Positions 20,385 through 33,625 of a stretch of 64,000 nt of DNA are shown piece by piece. The stretch comes from Clytia hemisphaerica (lineage: Eukaryota > Cnidaria > Hydrozoa > Leptothecata > Clytiidae). The notes under the pieces are model-generated. The model worked only from the letters and a program-made list of their open reading frames with translations, was not told the origin of the DNA and did no database searches. Made by a program: the position numbers and the translations under genes. The DNA is taken from the NCBI GenBank assembly GCA_902728285.1, contig CACVBU010000805.1:97364-161363 (forward strand), written 5' to 3'. Position 1 is the first letter of the stretch; the number at the start of each line of letters is the position of its first letter.

Positions 20385-23300
20385 GGAAGTTATTACATGT
20401 GGAGGGAATTCAATACAAGTTTTTACATTTTATTTAAGCTTCTATTGCTTATTACAAGTCTAATCTTGCATTAATGTTATGGACGTTACATGGGTGGTTA
20501 AAATGACGTCATTTTTAATACATCTTTGAAATCTTTCGAATGCTGAATCAGCAAACTTTCTTATAACATGTGGAGGCAATTTTACTACAAGTCTTTACAC
20601 TTTAATCACCCTTCTACGGCTTATTACAACTTTTTTTGAAATCTTTCGAATGCTGAATCAGCAAAATTTCTTATTACATGTGGAGACAATTTTATTACAA
20701 GTTTTAACATTTCAATCACCCTTCTACGTCTTATTACAACTATTTTTGAAATCTCTCGAATGCCGAGTCAGCATAATTTCTTATTACATGCGGAGGCATC
20801 TTTACTACAAGCTTTGACATTTTAATCACCTTTCTACAGCTTATTACAACTATTTTTGAAATCTCTCGAATGCTGAATCAGCAAAATTTCTTATTACATG
20901 TGGAGGCAATTTTATTACAAGTTTTGACATTTTAATCACCCTTCTACGGCTTATTACAAGTCTAATGTTGCATTAATGTTATGGACATTCGATATCTTTC
21001 GAATGCCGAGTCAGCATAATTTCTTATTACATTCGGAGGCATCTTTACTACAAGCTTTGACATTTTAATTACCCTTCTACAGCTTATTACAACTTTTTTG
21101 AAATCTTTCGAATGCTGAATCAGCATAATTTCTTATTACATATGGAAGCACTTTTACTACAAGTTTTGACATTTTAATCACCCTTCTACGGCTTATTACA
21201 AGTCTAATGTTGCATTAATGTTATGGACATTCGATATCTTTCGATTGCCGTGTCAAGAATAATTTCTTATTACATGCGGAGGCATTTTTACTACAAGTTT
21301 TGACATTTTAATCACCCTTCTACGGCTTAATACAAGTCTAATAATGCATTAATGATACGGACATTCGATATCTTTCGAATGCCGTGTCAGCATAATTTCT
21401 TATTACACACGGAGGCATTTTTACTACAAGTTTTGACATTTTAATCACCCTTCTACAGCTTATTACAGCTATTGTTGAAATCTTTCGAATGCTGAATCAG
21501 CATAATTTCTTATTACATGTGGTAGCAATTTTATTACAAGTTTTGACATTTTAATCACCCTTCTACGGCTTATTACAAGTCTAATGTTGCATTAATGTTA
21601 TGGACATTCGATATCTTTCGATTGCCGTGTCAAGAATAATTTCTTATTACATGCGGAGGCATTTTTACTACAAGTTTTGACATTTTAATCACCCTTCTAC
21701 GGCTTATTACAAGTCTAATAATGCATTAATGATACGGACATTCGATATCTTTCGAATGCCGTGTCAGCATAATTTCTTATTACATGCGGAGGCATTTTTA
21801 CTACAAGTTTTGACATTTTAATCACCCTTCTACAGCTTATTACAGCTATTGTTGAAATCTTTCGAATGCTGAATCAGCATAATTTCTTATTACATGTGGT
21901 AGCAATTTTATTACAAGTTTTGACGTTTTAATCACCCTTCTACGGCTTATTACAAGTCTAATGTTGCATTAATGTTATGGACATTCGATATCTTTCGAAT
22001 GCCAGGTCAGCATAATTTCTTATTACATGCGGAGGCATTTTTACTACAAGTTTTGACATTTTAATCACCCTTCTACAGCTTATTACAACTATTTTTGAAA
22101 TCTTTCGAATGCTGAATCAGCGAAATTTCTTATTACATGTGGAGGCAGTTTTATTACAAGTTTTGACATTGTAATCACCCTTCTACAGCTTATTACAACT
22201 ATTTTTGAAATCTCTCGAATGCTGAATCAGCAAAATTTCTTATTACATAATGAGGCAATTTTATTACAAGTTTTGACATTTTAATCACCCTTCTACGGCT
22301 TATTACAAGTCTAATGTTGCATTAATGTTATGGACATTCGATATCTTTCGAATGCCGTGTCAGCATAATTTCTTATTACATGCGGAGGCATTTTTACTAC
22401 AAGTTTTGACATTTTAATCACCCTTCTAAAGCTTATTACAACTATTTTTGAAATCTTTCGAATGCTGAATCAGCAAAATTTCTTATTACATAATGAGGCA
22501 ATTTTATTACAAGTTTTGACATTTTGATCACCCTTCTACGGGTTATTACAAGTCTAATGTTGCATTAATGTTATGGACATTCGATATCTTTCGAATGCCG
22601 TGTCAGCATAATTTCTTATTACATGCGGAGGCATTTTTACTACAAGTTTTGACATTTTAATCACCCTTCTACAGCTTATTACAACTATTTTTGAAATCTT
22701 TCGAATGCTGAATCAGCAAAATTTCTTATTACATAATGAGGCAATTTTATTACAAGTTTTGACATTTTAATCACCCTTCTACAGCTTATTACAACTATTT
22801 TTGAAATCTTTCGAATGCTGAATCAGCAAAATTTCTTATTACATATGGAAGCACTTTTACTACAAGTTTTGACATTTTAATCACCCTTCTACGGCTTATT
22901 ACAAGTCTAATGTTGCATTAATGTTATGGACATTCGATATCTTTCGAATGCCGTGTCAGCATAATTTCTTATTACATGCGGAGGCATTTTTACTACAAGT
23001 TTTGACATTTTAATCACCTTTCTACAGCTTATTACAACTATTTTTGAAATCTCTCGAATGCTGAATCAGCAAAATTTCTTATTACATAATGAGGCAATTT
23101 TATTACAAGTTTTGACATTTTAATCACCCTTCTACAGCTTATTACAACTATTTTTGAAATCTTTCGAATGCTGAATCAGCAAAATTTCTTATTACATATG
23201 GAAGCACTTTTACTACAAGTTTTGACATTTTAATCACCCTTCTACGGCTTATTACAAGTCTAATGTTGCATTAATGTTATGGACATTCGATATCTTTCGA

Positions 23301-23525
23301 ATGCCGTGTCAGCATAATTTCTTATACCTGCGGAGGCATTTTTACTACAAGTTTTGACATTTTAATCACCCTTACAGCTTATTACAACTATTTTGAAATC
23401 TTTCGAATGCTGAATCAGCAAAATTTCTTATTACATAATGAGGCAATTTTATTACAAGTTTTGACATTTTGATCACCCTTCTACGGGTTATTACAACTAT
23501 TCTTGAATTCTTTCGATTGCTGCAT
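20385..23525. repeat. Type-1 satellite array, copy 2
   Basis: About 3.1 kb of the 110/132-bp monomers. Blocks such as 'gcttattacagctattgttg' recur (21460, 21837), showing duplication of multi-monomer segments. The first 600 bp match copy 1 closely; the remainder is expanded relative to it. Confidence 0.9.
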
Positions 23526-26500
23526 CATCAAAAATCATCATCTTATCTTTGATCTGTAATAAGGTGTAGAAGAATGAAGAAGGGGTACAAAGCTGTAATA
23601 AGAATTGCCTGATTTGTAATAAGAAATTTTTGCTGAGTCATTAAAAATCGTCATCTTATCTCAGATGTGTAATAAGGTGTAGAGGAAGGAAAAAGGGGTA
23701 CAAAGCTGTAATAAGAATTGCCTGATTTGTAATAAGAAATTTTTGCTGAATCATCAAAAATCATCATCTTATCTTTGATCTGTAATAAGGTGTAGAAGAA
23801 TGAAGAAGGGGTACAAAGCTGTAATAAGAATTGCCTGATTTGTAATAAGAAATTTTTGCTGAGTCATTAAAAATCGTCATCTTATCTCAGATGTGTAATA
23901 AGGTGTAGAAGAATGAAGAAGGGGTACAAAGCTGTAATAAGAATTGCCTGATTTGTAATAAGAAATTTTTGCTGAGTCATTAAAAATCGTCATCTTATCT
24001 CAGATCTGTAATAAGGTGTAGAAGAATGAAGAAGGGGTACAAAGCTGTAATAAGAATTGCCTGATTTGTAATAAGAAATATTTGTTGAGTCATTAAAAAT
24101 CATCATCTTATCTCAGATCTGTAATAAGGTGTAGAAGAATGAAGAAGGGGTACAAAGTTGTAATAAGAATTGCCTGATTTGTTATAAGAAATTTTTGCTG
24201 AGTCATCAAAAATCGTCATCTTATCTCAGATCTGTAATAAGGTGTAGAAGAAGGAAAAGGGGTACAAAGCTGTAATAAGAATTGCCTGATTTGTAATAAG
24301 AAATTTTTGCTGAGTCATTAAAAATCGTCATCTTATCTCAGATGTGTAATAAGGTGTAGAAGAAGGAAAAAGGGGTACAAAGCTGTAATAAGAATTGCCT
24401 GATTTGTAATGAGAAATTTTTGCTGAATCATCAAAAATCATCATCTTATCTCAGATCTTTAATAAGGTGTAGAAGAATGAAGAAGGGATACAAAGTTGTA
24501 ATAAGAATTGCCTGATTTGTAATAAGAAATTTTTGCTGAGTCATCAAAAATCGTCATCTTATCTCAGATGTGTAAAAAGGTGTAGAAGAAGGAAAAAGGG
24601 GTACAAAGTTGTAATAAGAATTGCCTGATTTGTAATAAGAAATATTTGCTGAGTCTTCAAAAATCATCATCTTATCTCAGATCTGTAATAAGGTGTAGAA
24701 GAATGAAGAAGGGGTACAAAGTTGTAATAAGAATTGCCTGATTTGTAATAAGAAATTTTTGCTGAGACATCAAAAATCGTCATCTTATCTCAGATGTGTA
24801 ATAAGGTGTAGAAGAAGGAAAAAGGGGTACAAAGCTGTAATAAGAATTGCCTGATTTGTAATAAGAAATATTTGCTGAGTCATCAAAAATCATCATCTTA
24901 TCTCAGATCTGTAATAAGGTGTAGAAGAATGAAGAAGGGGTACAAAGTTGTAATAAGAATTGCCTGATTTGTAATAAGAAATTTTTGCTGAGTCATCAAA
25001 AATCGTCATCTTATCTCAGATGTGAAATAAGGTGTAAAAGAAGGAAAAACGGGTACAAAGCTGTAATAAGAATTGCCTGATTTGTAATAAAAATTTTTTG
25101 CTGAATCATCAAAAATCATCATCTTATCTCAGATCTGTAATAAGGTGTAGAAGAATGAAGAAGGGGTACAAAATTGTAATAAGAATTGCCTGATTTGTTA
25201 TAAGAAATTTTTGCTGAGTCATCAAAAATCGTCATCTTATCTCAGATCTGTAATAAGGTGTAGAATAAGGAAAAAGGGGTACAAAGCTGTAATAAGAATT
25301 GCCTGATTTGTAATAAGAAATTTTTGCTGAGTCATTAAAAATCGTCATCTTATCTCAGATGTGTAATAAGGTGTAGAAGAAGGAAAAAGGGGTACAAAGC
25401 TGTAATAAGAATTGCCTGATTTGTAATGAGAAATTTTTGCTGAATCATCAAAAATCATCATCTTATCTCAGATCTTTAATAAGGTGTAGAAGAATGAAGA
25501 AGGGATACAAAGTTGTAATAAGAATTGCCTGATTTGTAATAAGAAATTTTTGCTGAGTCATCAAAAATCGTCATCTTATCTCAGATGTGTAAAAAGGTGT
25601 AGAAGAAGGAAAAAGGGGTACAAAGCTGTAATAAGAATTGCCTGATTTGTAATAAGAAATATTTGCTGAGTCTTCAAAAATCAGCATCTTATCTCAGATC
25701 TGTAATAAGGTGTAGAAGAATGAAGAAGGGGTACAAAGTTGTAATAAGAATTGCCTGATTTGTAATAAGAAATTTTTGCTGAGTCATCAAAAATCGTCAT
25801 CTTATCTCAGATGTGTAATAAGGTGTAGAAGAAGGAAAAACGGGTACAAAGCTGTAATAAGAATTGCCTGATTTGTAATAAAAATTTTTTGCTGAATCAT
25901 CAAAAATCATCATCTTATCTCAGATCTGTAATAAGGTGTAGAAGAATGAAGAAGGGGTACAAAGTTGTAATAAGAATTGCCTGATTTGTAATAAGTCTGA
26001 TGAGTCATCAAAAATCATCATCTTATCTCAGATCTGTAATAAGGTGTAGAAGAATGAAGAAGGGGTACAAAGTTGTAATAAGAATTGCCTGATTTGTAAT
26101 AAGAAATTTTTGCTGAGTCATCAAAAATCGTCATCTTATCTCAGATTTTTAATAAGGTGTAGAAGAAGGAAAAAGGGGTACAAAGCTGTAATAAGAATTG
26201 CCTGATTTGTAATAAGGAATTTTTGCTGAATCATCAAAAATCATCATCTTATCTCAGATCTGTAATAAGGTGTAGAAGAATGAAGAAGGGGTACAAAGTT
26301 GTAATAAGAATTGCCTGATTTGTAATAAGAAATTTTTGCTGAGTCATCAAAAATCGTCATCTTATCTCAGATTTTTAATAAGGTGTAGAAGAAGGAAAAA
26401 GGGGTACAAAGCTGTAATAAGAATTGCCTGATTTGTAATAAGAAATTTTTGCTGAGTCATTAAAAATCTTCATCTTATCTCAGATGTGTAATAAGGTGTA

Positions 26501-28031
26501 GAAGAATGAAGAAGGGGTACAAAGTTGTAGTAAGAATTGCCTGATTTGTAATAAGAAATTTTTGCTGAGTCATCAAAAATCGTCATCTTATCTCAGATGT
26601 GTAATAAGGTGTAGAAGAAGGAAAAAGGGGTACAAAGCTGTAATAAGAATTGCCTGATTTGTAATAAGAAATATTTGCTGAGTCTTCAAAAATCATCATC
26701 TTATCTCAGATCTGTAATAAGGTGTAGAAGAATGAAGAAGGGGTACAAAGCTGTAATAAGAATTGCCTGATTTGTAATAAGAAATTTTTGCTGAGTCATT
26801 AAAAATCGTCATCTTATCTCAGATGTGTAATAAGGTGTAGAAGAAGGAAAAGGGGTACAAAGCTGTAATAAGAATTGCCTGATTTGTAATAAGAAATTTT
26901 TGCTGAATCATCAAAAATCATCATCTTATCTTTGATCTGTAATAAGGTGTAGAAGAATGAAGAAGGGGTACAAAGCTGTAATAAGAATTGCCTGATTTGT
27001 AATAAGAAATTTTTGCTGAGTCATTAAAAATCGTCATCTTATCTCAGATGTGTAATAAGGTGTAGAAGAATGAAGAAGGGGTACAAAGCTGTAATAAGAA
27101 TTGCCTGATTTGTAATAAGAAATTTTGCTGAGTCATTAAAAATCGTCATCTTATCTCAGATCTGTAATAAGGTGTAGAAGAATGAAGAAGGGGTACAAAG
27201 CTGTAATAAGAATTGCCTGATTTGTAATAAGAAATATTTGTTGAGTCATTAAAAATCATCATCTTATCTCAGATCTGTAATAAGGTGTAGAAGAATGAAG
27301 AAGGGGTACAAAGTTGTAATAAGAATTGCCTGATTTGTTATAAGAAATTTTTGCTGAGTCATCAAAAATCGTCATCTTATCTCAGATCTGTAATAAGGTG
27401 TAGAAGAAGGAAAAAGGGGTACAAAGCTGTAATAAGAATTGCCTGATTTGTAATAAGAAATTTTTGCTGAGTCATTAAAAATCGTCATCTTATCTCAGAT
27501 GTGTAATAAAGTGTAGAAGAAGGAAAAAGGGGTACAAAGCTGTAATAAGAATTGCCTGATTTGTAATGAGAAATTTTTGATGAGTCATGAAAAATCGTCA
27601 TCTTATCTCAGATTTTTAATAAGGTGTAGAAGAAGGAAAAAGGGGTACAAAGCTGAAATAAGAATTGCCTGATTTGTTATAAGAAATTTTTGCTGAGTCA
27701 TCAAAAATCGTCATCTTATCTCAGATGTGTAATAAGGTGTAGAAGAAGGAAAAAGGGGTACAAAGCTGTAATAAGAATTGCCTGATTTGTAATAAGAAAT
27801 TTTTGCTGAATCATCAAAAATCATCATCTTATCCCTGAAATAAGAATTGCCTGATTTGTTATAAGAAATTTTTGCTGAGTCATCAAAAATCGTCATCTTA
27901 TCTCAGATGTGTAATAAGGTGTAGAAGAAGGAAAAAGGGGTACAAAGCTGTAATAAGAATTGCCTGATTTGTAATAAGAAATTTTTGCTGAATCATCAAA
28001 AATCATCATCTTATCCCAGATCTGTAATAAG
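23526..28031. repeat. Type-2 satellite array, copy 2
   Basis: About 40 monomers of 113 bp, inverted relative to type 1 and meeting it at 'ctgcatcatcaaaaatcatc' near 23520. The marker 'gatttgtaatgag' occurs at 24401, 25418 and 27558, giving spacings of about 9 and 19 monomers rather than the 12 of copy 1. A partial-monomer junction is at about 27835 (atccctgaaataag). Confidence 0.92.
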
Positions 28032-28406
28032 AGTAGTAGATTTATGACAGAGCTGGCACATACAGAAAGTGAGTGACACTACAGAAAGTGAGTGACACTA
28101 CAGAAAGTGAGTGACACTACAGAAAGTGAGTACACGACAGAACGTGATTGACACCTTACAGAAAGTGAGTGTCACCACAGAATAAGTTTCAAGTGGTAAA
28201 TAATTTTCTGGTTATCTACAAAAGCATTAAAGTCATTTTCCCTATCGGAAACACCCGAAAACACCGGAATTTGACCAATGAGTGTTACTAAAATTGCAAC
28301 ACATGGGTCAAATTCAACACCTCCAGCACTACCTAAAGAATAAGTTCCAAGTGGTAAATAATTTTCTGGTTATCTATTAAAGCACTGAGCTTCTTAATCT
28401 AATTAT

Positions 28407-28730
28407 TCATAAATCATAAAAACTGAGTACATTGTTGACAATAACACCATCACCATGTGAAAGATTTGATATTTGATAGGTAATTTTATCAGTAACAGGA
28501 AACATATGCGAGATAGCAACAATTCTTAATAAAGAAAATAACCAAGTCTTATTTCTAATTGTAAAAGATGAATTTGGAAACGTTCGTTTTTTGAAAGTCT
28601 TCAAGGCATTCGATTGAAAATTCTTTAAGCGTTTATTAAGCTTGTACATTTTTTGAGGTAAGCAACACTGCTGCACATGTAAAAATCGAGTCAGGTATAA
28701 TAAACAAGTCGAGGTTGATGAATTAAGCAA
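28407..28730 (-). CDS. ORF-A, copy 2 left arm (unknown)
   Basis: About 107 codons, the same protein as 15760-16083 and 33626-33946 but with a 3-base gain near the N-terminus (ggtataataaaca), which keeps the frame. Conservation of the open frame across arms mildly supports coding. Confidence 0.35.
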   Translation of the reverse strand: MLNSSTSTCLLYLTRFLHVQQCCLPQKMYKLNKRLKNFQSNALKTFKKRTFPNSSFTIRNKTWLFSLLRIVAISHMFPVTDKITYQISNLSHGDGVIVNNVLSFYDL

Positions 28731-28739
28731 ATCAAAGTG

Positions 28740-29099
28740 AAATTCTCAAATCGGAAGAACAAAAGAACATTAAATTTTGACGATGAAAACTACTTTAATA
28801 AAGACAAGGAGGATTTTTTTATCATAATTTAACGACCCAACATTTGAAGTCCAAAGAAAATTCGTGAAGGATGCTCAGAGGAGTACCCAGAGTCAATTAA
28901 ATTACCACTATTGTCTAGCCACTGGAAACAAGTGTTCATAGAAGATGGTTTTTCGAACTTCACGAAAGTTGTTAATGAACGGGAATCAAACGATATATTT
29001 GCAATAGTACGCTGGATGGATGGAGAAATTGAGTATATAAAGTTGGAACTCTTAGCTGATGATCGATGGATTAAAAATCTAAGATTACAAAAATTTTAG
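28740..29099 (+). pseudogene. ORF-B, copy 2 left arm (unknown, in-frame stops)
   Basis: Plus frame with stops at about 28829 and 28841, then open from 'EYPESIKLPLLSSHWKQ' to the stop at 29097. Either a decayed gene or two exons around a very short intron; I see no convincing splice sites. Confidence 0.45.
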
Positions 29100-29366
29100 A
29101 TTGTTAAATAGGGAATGAATGAAATAGTTTATTGAGAAGAAACAAAACAACATTGGTTACAAAATTGAACGTGGATACACCAAATAAAAGATGTGTAAAC
29201 GAATGTATTTAAGTTATTACTATAATCCAAAAACCCTATGTAACACTACTTTGAACTAAAATCGTAGAGGCAATAAAAAGAACTAAGAAAACAAAAATAT
29301 TTATTGCTTGATGGTAATATATTTCTAGCTTATAAAAACAATGTTATCATTTACAAGGATCAAATC

Positions 29367-29795
29367 TCATTCTTTCATTGCATCATTTGGAATTTGTCGA
29401 TTAATTAGAAAGCGACGTTTTTCAACAGCGAAATCTAATGCTTCTTCAAAATCCATGTCTTCCTCATCTCTAACCCTTTGTAAAGTTTCCATCACAGATT
29501 TATGTGTTTTATCCTTTTTCATTGCTCGAAGAAAAAGGATTTTGTATTTATAAATCTCATGAATTGATAAGCCAGTCTCTTGACATTCGTTCAACATGCT
29601 CTCCCAAATATTAAATGTTTCTTTAACACCTTGAGATTCTTCACTATCACTGGACATGGGCTCGCTGTCTGTAAAGTCTTCATCAGACTCTTCTTCTTCT
29701 TCTTCTTCAGATTCTTCAGGGTGGGCCTTTGCAACATGTCGATTATAATTGCTTTTATTGGAAAAGGTCTTTTCGCAATCGTCGCATTCATACAT
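29367..29795 (-). CDS. C2H2 zinc-finger / acidic ORF, copy 2 left arm
   Basis: Intact. It differs from the copy 1 protein by one residue fewer in the acidic run (a 3-base loss in the gaagaa tract) and a Gln-to-Arg change near the C-terminus. In-frame indels and few substitutions suggest it was coding until recently. Confidence 0.7.
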   Translation of the reverse strand: MYECDDCEKTFSNKSNYNRHVAKAHPEESEEEEEEESDEDFTDSEPMSSDSEESQGVKETFNIWESMLNECQETGLSIHEIYKYKILFLRAMKKDKTHKSVMETLQRVRDEEDMDFEEALDFAVEKRRFLINRQIPNDAMKE

Positions 29796-30279
29796 CGTGT
29801 TTCTTCCGCTGGTTTTAAACTTATTTGAAGAAGTAGCATCCTTACTTACGAATTTATATGCAAAACACAAGAGTAATCCGATATCGGGTTTCTCTTTAGG
29901 AGCCTGGTTTCTCTCTAAGATCTTTGTTTCTTCCAGATTACCTAGTCTTTATTGGTCCACGTTCGTTTCTTGGTCCGGGACTAACTTGAGAAATCTAGTC
30001 TTACTTGATCCTCTTTTGGGACTCCAGTAGTTCTTTACCTAGTCCTCCAACCAATTGTTATTGGTGGCTGCAAAAGGTAATCCCTTTTTGTGTCGACATA
30101 GTCCCTTTTAGACTTCTATTAGGACTACCCGATTCCTGTTTCGGACTACTTAGTTTTGATGAATCGTTTTCGGAATTAGCTAAATCCTGTTTTGGATACC
30201 CACTTTAAGCTTCATGAGTATCTAATCCTCTTTTGTATCTACATATTCCTAGCTTAATTATCCTTAGGATTAACGGGAT

Positions 30280-30625
30280 TACCTAATCCTTCTTTGGAAC
30301 TAACCAATCCTTATCTGGGATTGCCTAATCCCTCTTTGGGATCAACTAATCCTCATTTGAGATTACCCGATCCCTCTTTAGGATCAACTAATCCTCATTT
30401 AGGATTACCTAATCCCTCTTTGGGATCAACTAATCCTCATGTGGGATTACCTAATCCCTCTCTGGGATCAACTAATCCTCATTTGGGATTGCCTAATGCC
30501 TCTTTAGGATCAACTACTCCTCATTTGGGATTACCTAATCCCTCTTTGGGATCAACTAATCTTCATTTGGGATTACCTAGTCCCTCTTTGGGACCAACTA
30601 ATCCTCATTTGGGGACTAGCTTGAG
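30280..30625. repeat. 42-bp minisatellite, copy 2 left arm
   Basis: About eight 42-bp units as at 12420-12765, with the full unit retained near 30490. Confidence 0.85.
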
Positions 30626-30896
30626 AAATCTAGTCTTACATGATCCTCTTTTGGGACTATGTAGTTCTGCACCTAGTCTCTGTTAGTCCCTTTTTTGAGA
30701 CCAACCAATCGGAACTGCATGATTCTAGTTAATCCCTCTTTTAGGATTACTTAATCACTAGTTGGATCCTTTCTTCCAATTCATATAAAAGGCTCATGGT
30801 ATGTTGTTGTTGTTGTTTTCTTTTTCTTTTCTTTTTTGTTTTTTATTTACGCATTTTTTGTTTGGTGTGGGATTTTATTATTTTGTTAGTTACACC

Positions 30897-30923
30897 CGTA
30901 AGTCCCGCCAAAGGCGGGGCTTA
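30897..30923. repeat. GC-rich hairpin, copy 2 left arm
   Basis: Same 12-bp stem as 13036-13062 (gtaagtcccgcc/ggcggggcttac). The inverted partner lies near 31426-31452, with loop ttt in place of aaa, so both strands of the arm pair preserve the stem. Confidence 0.8.
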
Positions 30924-30971
30924 CGCCCCGGGCCCCGTCAGAAGTGCAGTGAAGGTCAAATTTAGGGATAA

Positions 30972-31263
30972 ATATAAATCCGATCACTTTGTGATAAACA
31001 CCTTTGCAGATTGTTTTTCGATTTGTCGAACATTTCATCAAGATCGGCGGGCAAACCAATTACATATTCTACGGTTGGAAAGTAGGACTTCAACCTTTCC
31101 AAAAGTTCTTCCTGATGCTTGGTGATAACCATACTATTCTATCAAACTCTTTATCGAAAACATCATTTCTGTATCTGATAAGATTTTGGGCAAAAACAGA
31201 TTTCTCTGCACCTCTTAAACAGCTAACGAGTATACTAAAAGGATGCTTTAGCTTTCCATCCAT
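30972..31263 (-). pseudogene. P-loop packaging-type ATPase fragment, copy 2 (broken)
   Basis: Identical layout and lesions to 13110-13401: ATG at 31263, altered Walker A (CLRGAEKS), stop after 57 codons, continuation in another frame to the arm boundary. The lesions predate the tandem duplication. Confidence 0.55.
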
Positions 31264-31719
31264 TGTTTAAATCATAGTTTAATTTCTTAGCAATCGTTAC
31301 GACTTTTACTGCATGAACGTGTTAGCTTCAAAGATGCTTATCAATGACTTGAAACGTCAAAGTTGATCAGATTTATATTTATCCCTAAATTTGACCTTCA
31401 CTGCACTCCTGACGGGGCCCGGGGCGTAAGCCCCGCCTTTGGCGGGACTTACGGGTGTAACTAACAAAATAATAAAATCCCACACCAAACAAAAATGCGT
31501 AAAAAAAAAACAAAAAAGAAAAGAAAAAGAAAACAACAACAACAACATACCATGAGCCTTTTATATGAATTGGAAGAAAGGATCCAACTAGTGATTAAGT
31601 AATCCTAAAAGAGGGATTAACTAGAATCATGCAGTTCCGATTGGTTGGTCTCAAAAAAGGGACTAACAAAGACTAGGTGCAGAACTACATAGTCCCAAAA
31701 GAGGATCATGTAAGACTAG

Positions 31720-32075
31720 ATTTCTCAAGCTAGTCCCCAAATGAGGATTAGTTGGTCCCAAAGAGGGACTAGGTAATCCCAAATGAAGATTAGTTGATCC
31801 CAAAGAGGGATTAGGTAATCCCAAATGAGGAGTAGTTGATCCTAAAGAGGCATTAGGCAATCCCAAATGAGGATTAGTTGATCCCAGAGAGGGATTAGGT
31901 AATCCCACATGAGGATTAGTTGATCCCAAAGAGGGATTAGGTAATCCTAAATGAGGATTAGTTGATCCTAAAGAGGGATCGGGTAATCTGAAATGAGGAT
32001 TAGTTGATCCCAAAGAGGGATTAGGCAATCCCAGATAAGGATTGGTTAGTTCCAAAGAAGGATTAGGTAATCCCG
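31720..32075. repeat. 42-bp minisatellite, copy 2 right arm
   Basis: Inverted 42-bp units, nearly identical to 13860-14215. Confidence 0.85.
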
Positions 32076-32553
32076 TTAATCCTAAGGATAATTAAGCTAG
32101 GAATATGTAGATACAAAAGAGGATTAGATACTCATGAAGCTTAAAGTGGGTATCCAAAACAGGATTTAGCTAATTCCGAAAACGATTCATCAAAACTAAG
32201 TAGTCCGAAACAGGAATCGGGTAGTCCTAATAGAAGTCTAAAAGGGACTATGTCGACACAAAAAGGGATTACCTTTTGCAGCCACCAATAACAATTGGTT
32301 GGAGGACTAGGTAAAGAACTACTGGAGTCCCAAAAGAGGATCAAGTAAGACTAGATTTCTCAAGTTAGTCCCGGACCAAGAAACGAACGTGGACCAATAA
32401 AGACTAGGTAATCTGGAAGAAACAAAGATCTTAGAGAGAAACCAGGCTCCTAAAGAGAAACCCGATATCGGATTACTCTTGTGTTTTGCATATAAATTCG
32501 TAAGTAAGGATGCTACTTCTTCAAATAAGTTTAAAACCAGCGGAAGAAACACG

Positions 32554-32985
32554 ATGTATGAATGCGACGATTGCGAAAAGACCTTTTCCAATAAAAGCAA
32601 TTATAATCGACATGTTGCAAAGGCCCACCCTGAAGAATCTGAAGAAGAAGAAGAAGATGAAGAGTCTGATGAAGACTTTACAGACAGCGAGCCCATGTCC
32701 AGTGATAGTGAAGAATCTCAAGGTGTTAAAGAAACATTTAATATTTGGGAGAGCATGTTGAACGAATGTCAAGAGACTGGCTTATCAATTCATGAGATTT
32801 ATAAATACAAAATCCTTTTTCTTCGAGCAATGAAAAAGGATAAAACACATAAATCTGTGATGGAAACTTTACAAAGGGTTAGAGATGAGGAAGACATGGA
32901 TTTTGAAGAAGCATTAGATTTCGCTGTTGAAAAACGTCGCTTTCTAATTAATCAACAAATTCCAAATGATGCAATGAAAGAATGA
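32554..32985 (+). CDS. C2H2 zinc-finger / acidic ORF, copy 2 right arm
   Basis: Intact, 143 aa from the ATG at 32554; same sequence as the 11504-11935 protein. One C2H2 finger, acidic linker, helical tail. Confidence 0.7.
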   Translation: MYECDDCEKTFSNKSNYNRHVAKAHPEESEEEEEDEESDEDFTDSEPMSSDSEESQGVKETFNIWESMLNECQETGLSIHEIYKYKILFLRAMKKDKTHKSVMETLQRVRDEEDMDFEEALDFAVEKRRFLINQQIPNDAMKE

Positions 32986-33256
32986 GATTTGATCCTTGTA
33001 AATGATAACATAATTGTTTTTATAAGCTAGAAATATATTACCATCAAGCAATAAATATTTTTGTTTTCTTAGTTCTTTTTATTGCCTCTACGATTTTAGT
33101 TCAAAGTAGTGTTACATAGGGTTTTTGGATTATAGTAATAACTTAAATACATTCGTTTACACATCTTTTATTTGGTGTATCCACGTTCAATTTTGTAACC
33201 AATGTTGTTTTGTTTCTTCTCCAATAAACTATTTCATTCATTCCCTATTTAACAAT

Positions 33257-33605
33257 CTAAAATTTTTGTAATCTTAGATTTTTAATCCATCGATCATCAG
33301 CTAAGAGTTCCAACTTTATATACTCAATTTCTCCATCCATCCAGCGTACTATTGCAAATATATCGTTTGATTCCCGTTCATTAACAACTTTCGTGAAGTT
33401 CGAAAAACCATCTTCTATGAACACTTGTTTCCAGTGGCTAGACAATAGTGGTAATTTAATTGACTCTGGGTACTCCTCTGAGCATCCTTCACGAATTTTC
33501 TTTGGACTTCAAATGTTGGGTCGTTAAATTATGATAAAAAAATCCTCCTTGTCTTTATTAAAGTAGTTTTCATCGTCAAAATTTAATGTTCTTTTGTTCT
33601 TCCGA
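33257..33605 (-). pseudogene. ORF-B, copy 2 right arm (unknown, broken)
   Basis: The open C-terminal part (33257-33445, SSHWKQVFIEDGF to NLRLQKF) is preceded in the same frame by a stretch with two stops and then an open N-terminal part (FDDENYFNKDKEDFF). Same state as in both left arms, so the stops are ancestral to the element. Confidence 0.45.
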
Positions 33606-33625
33606 TTTGAGAATTTCACTTTGAT

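Larger units (their letters stand above)
28032..30993. repeat. Left arm of the long inverted repeat, copy 2
   Basis: Uninterrupted arm, the cleanest version of the left arm. 19-bp repeats 28065-28180, ORF-A (minus), ORF-B (plus), C2H2/acidic ORF (minus), minisatellite, GC hairpin at about 30897-30923. Confidence 0.9.
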
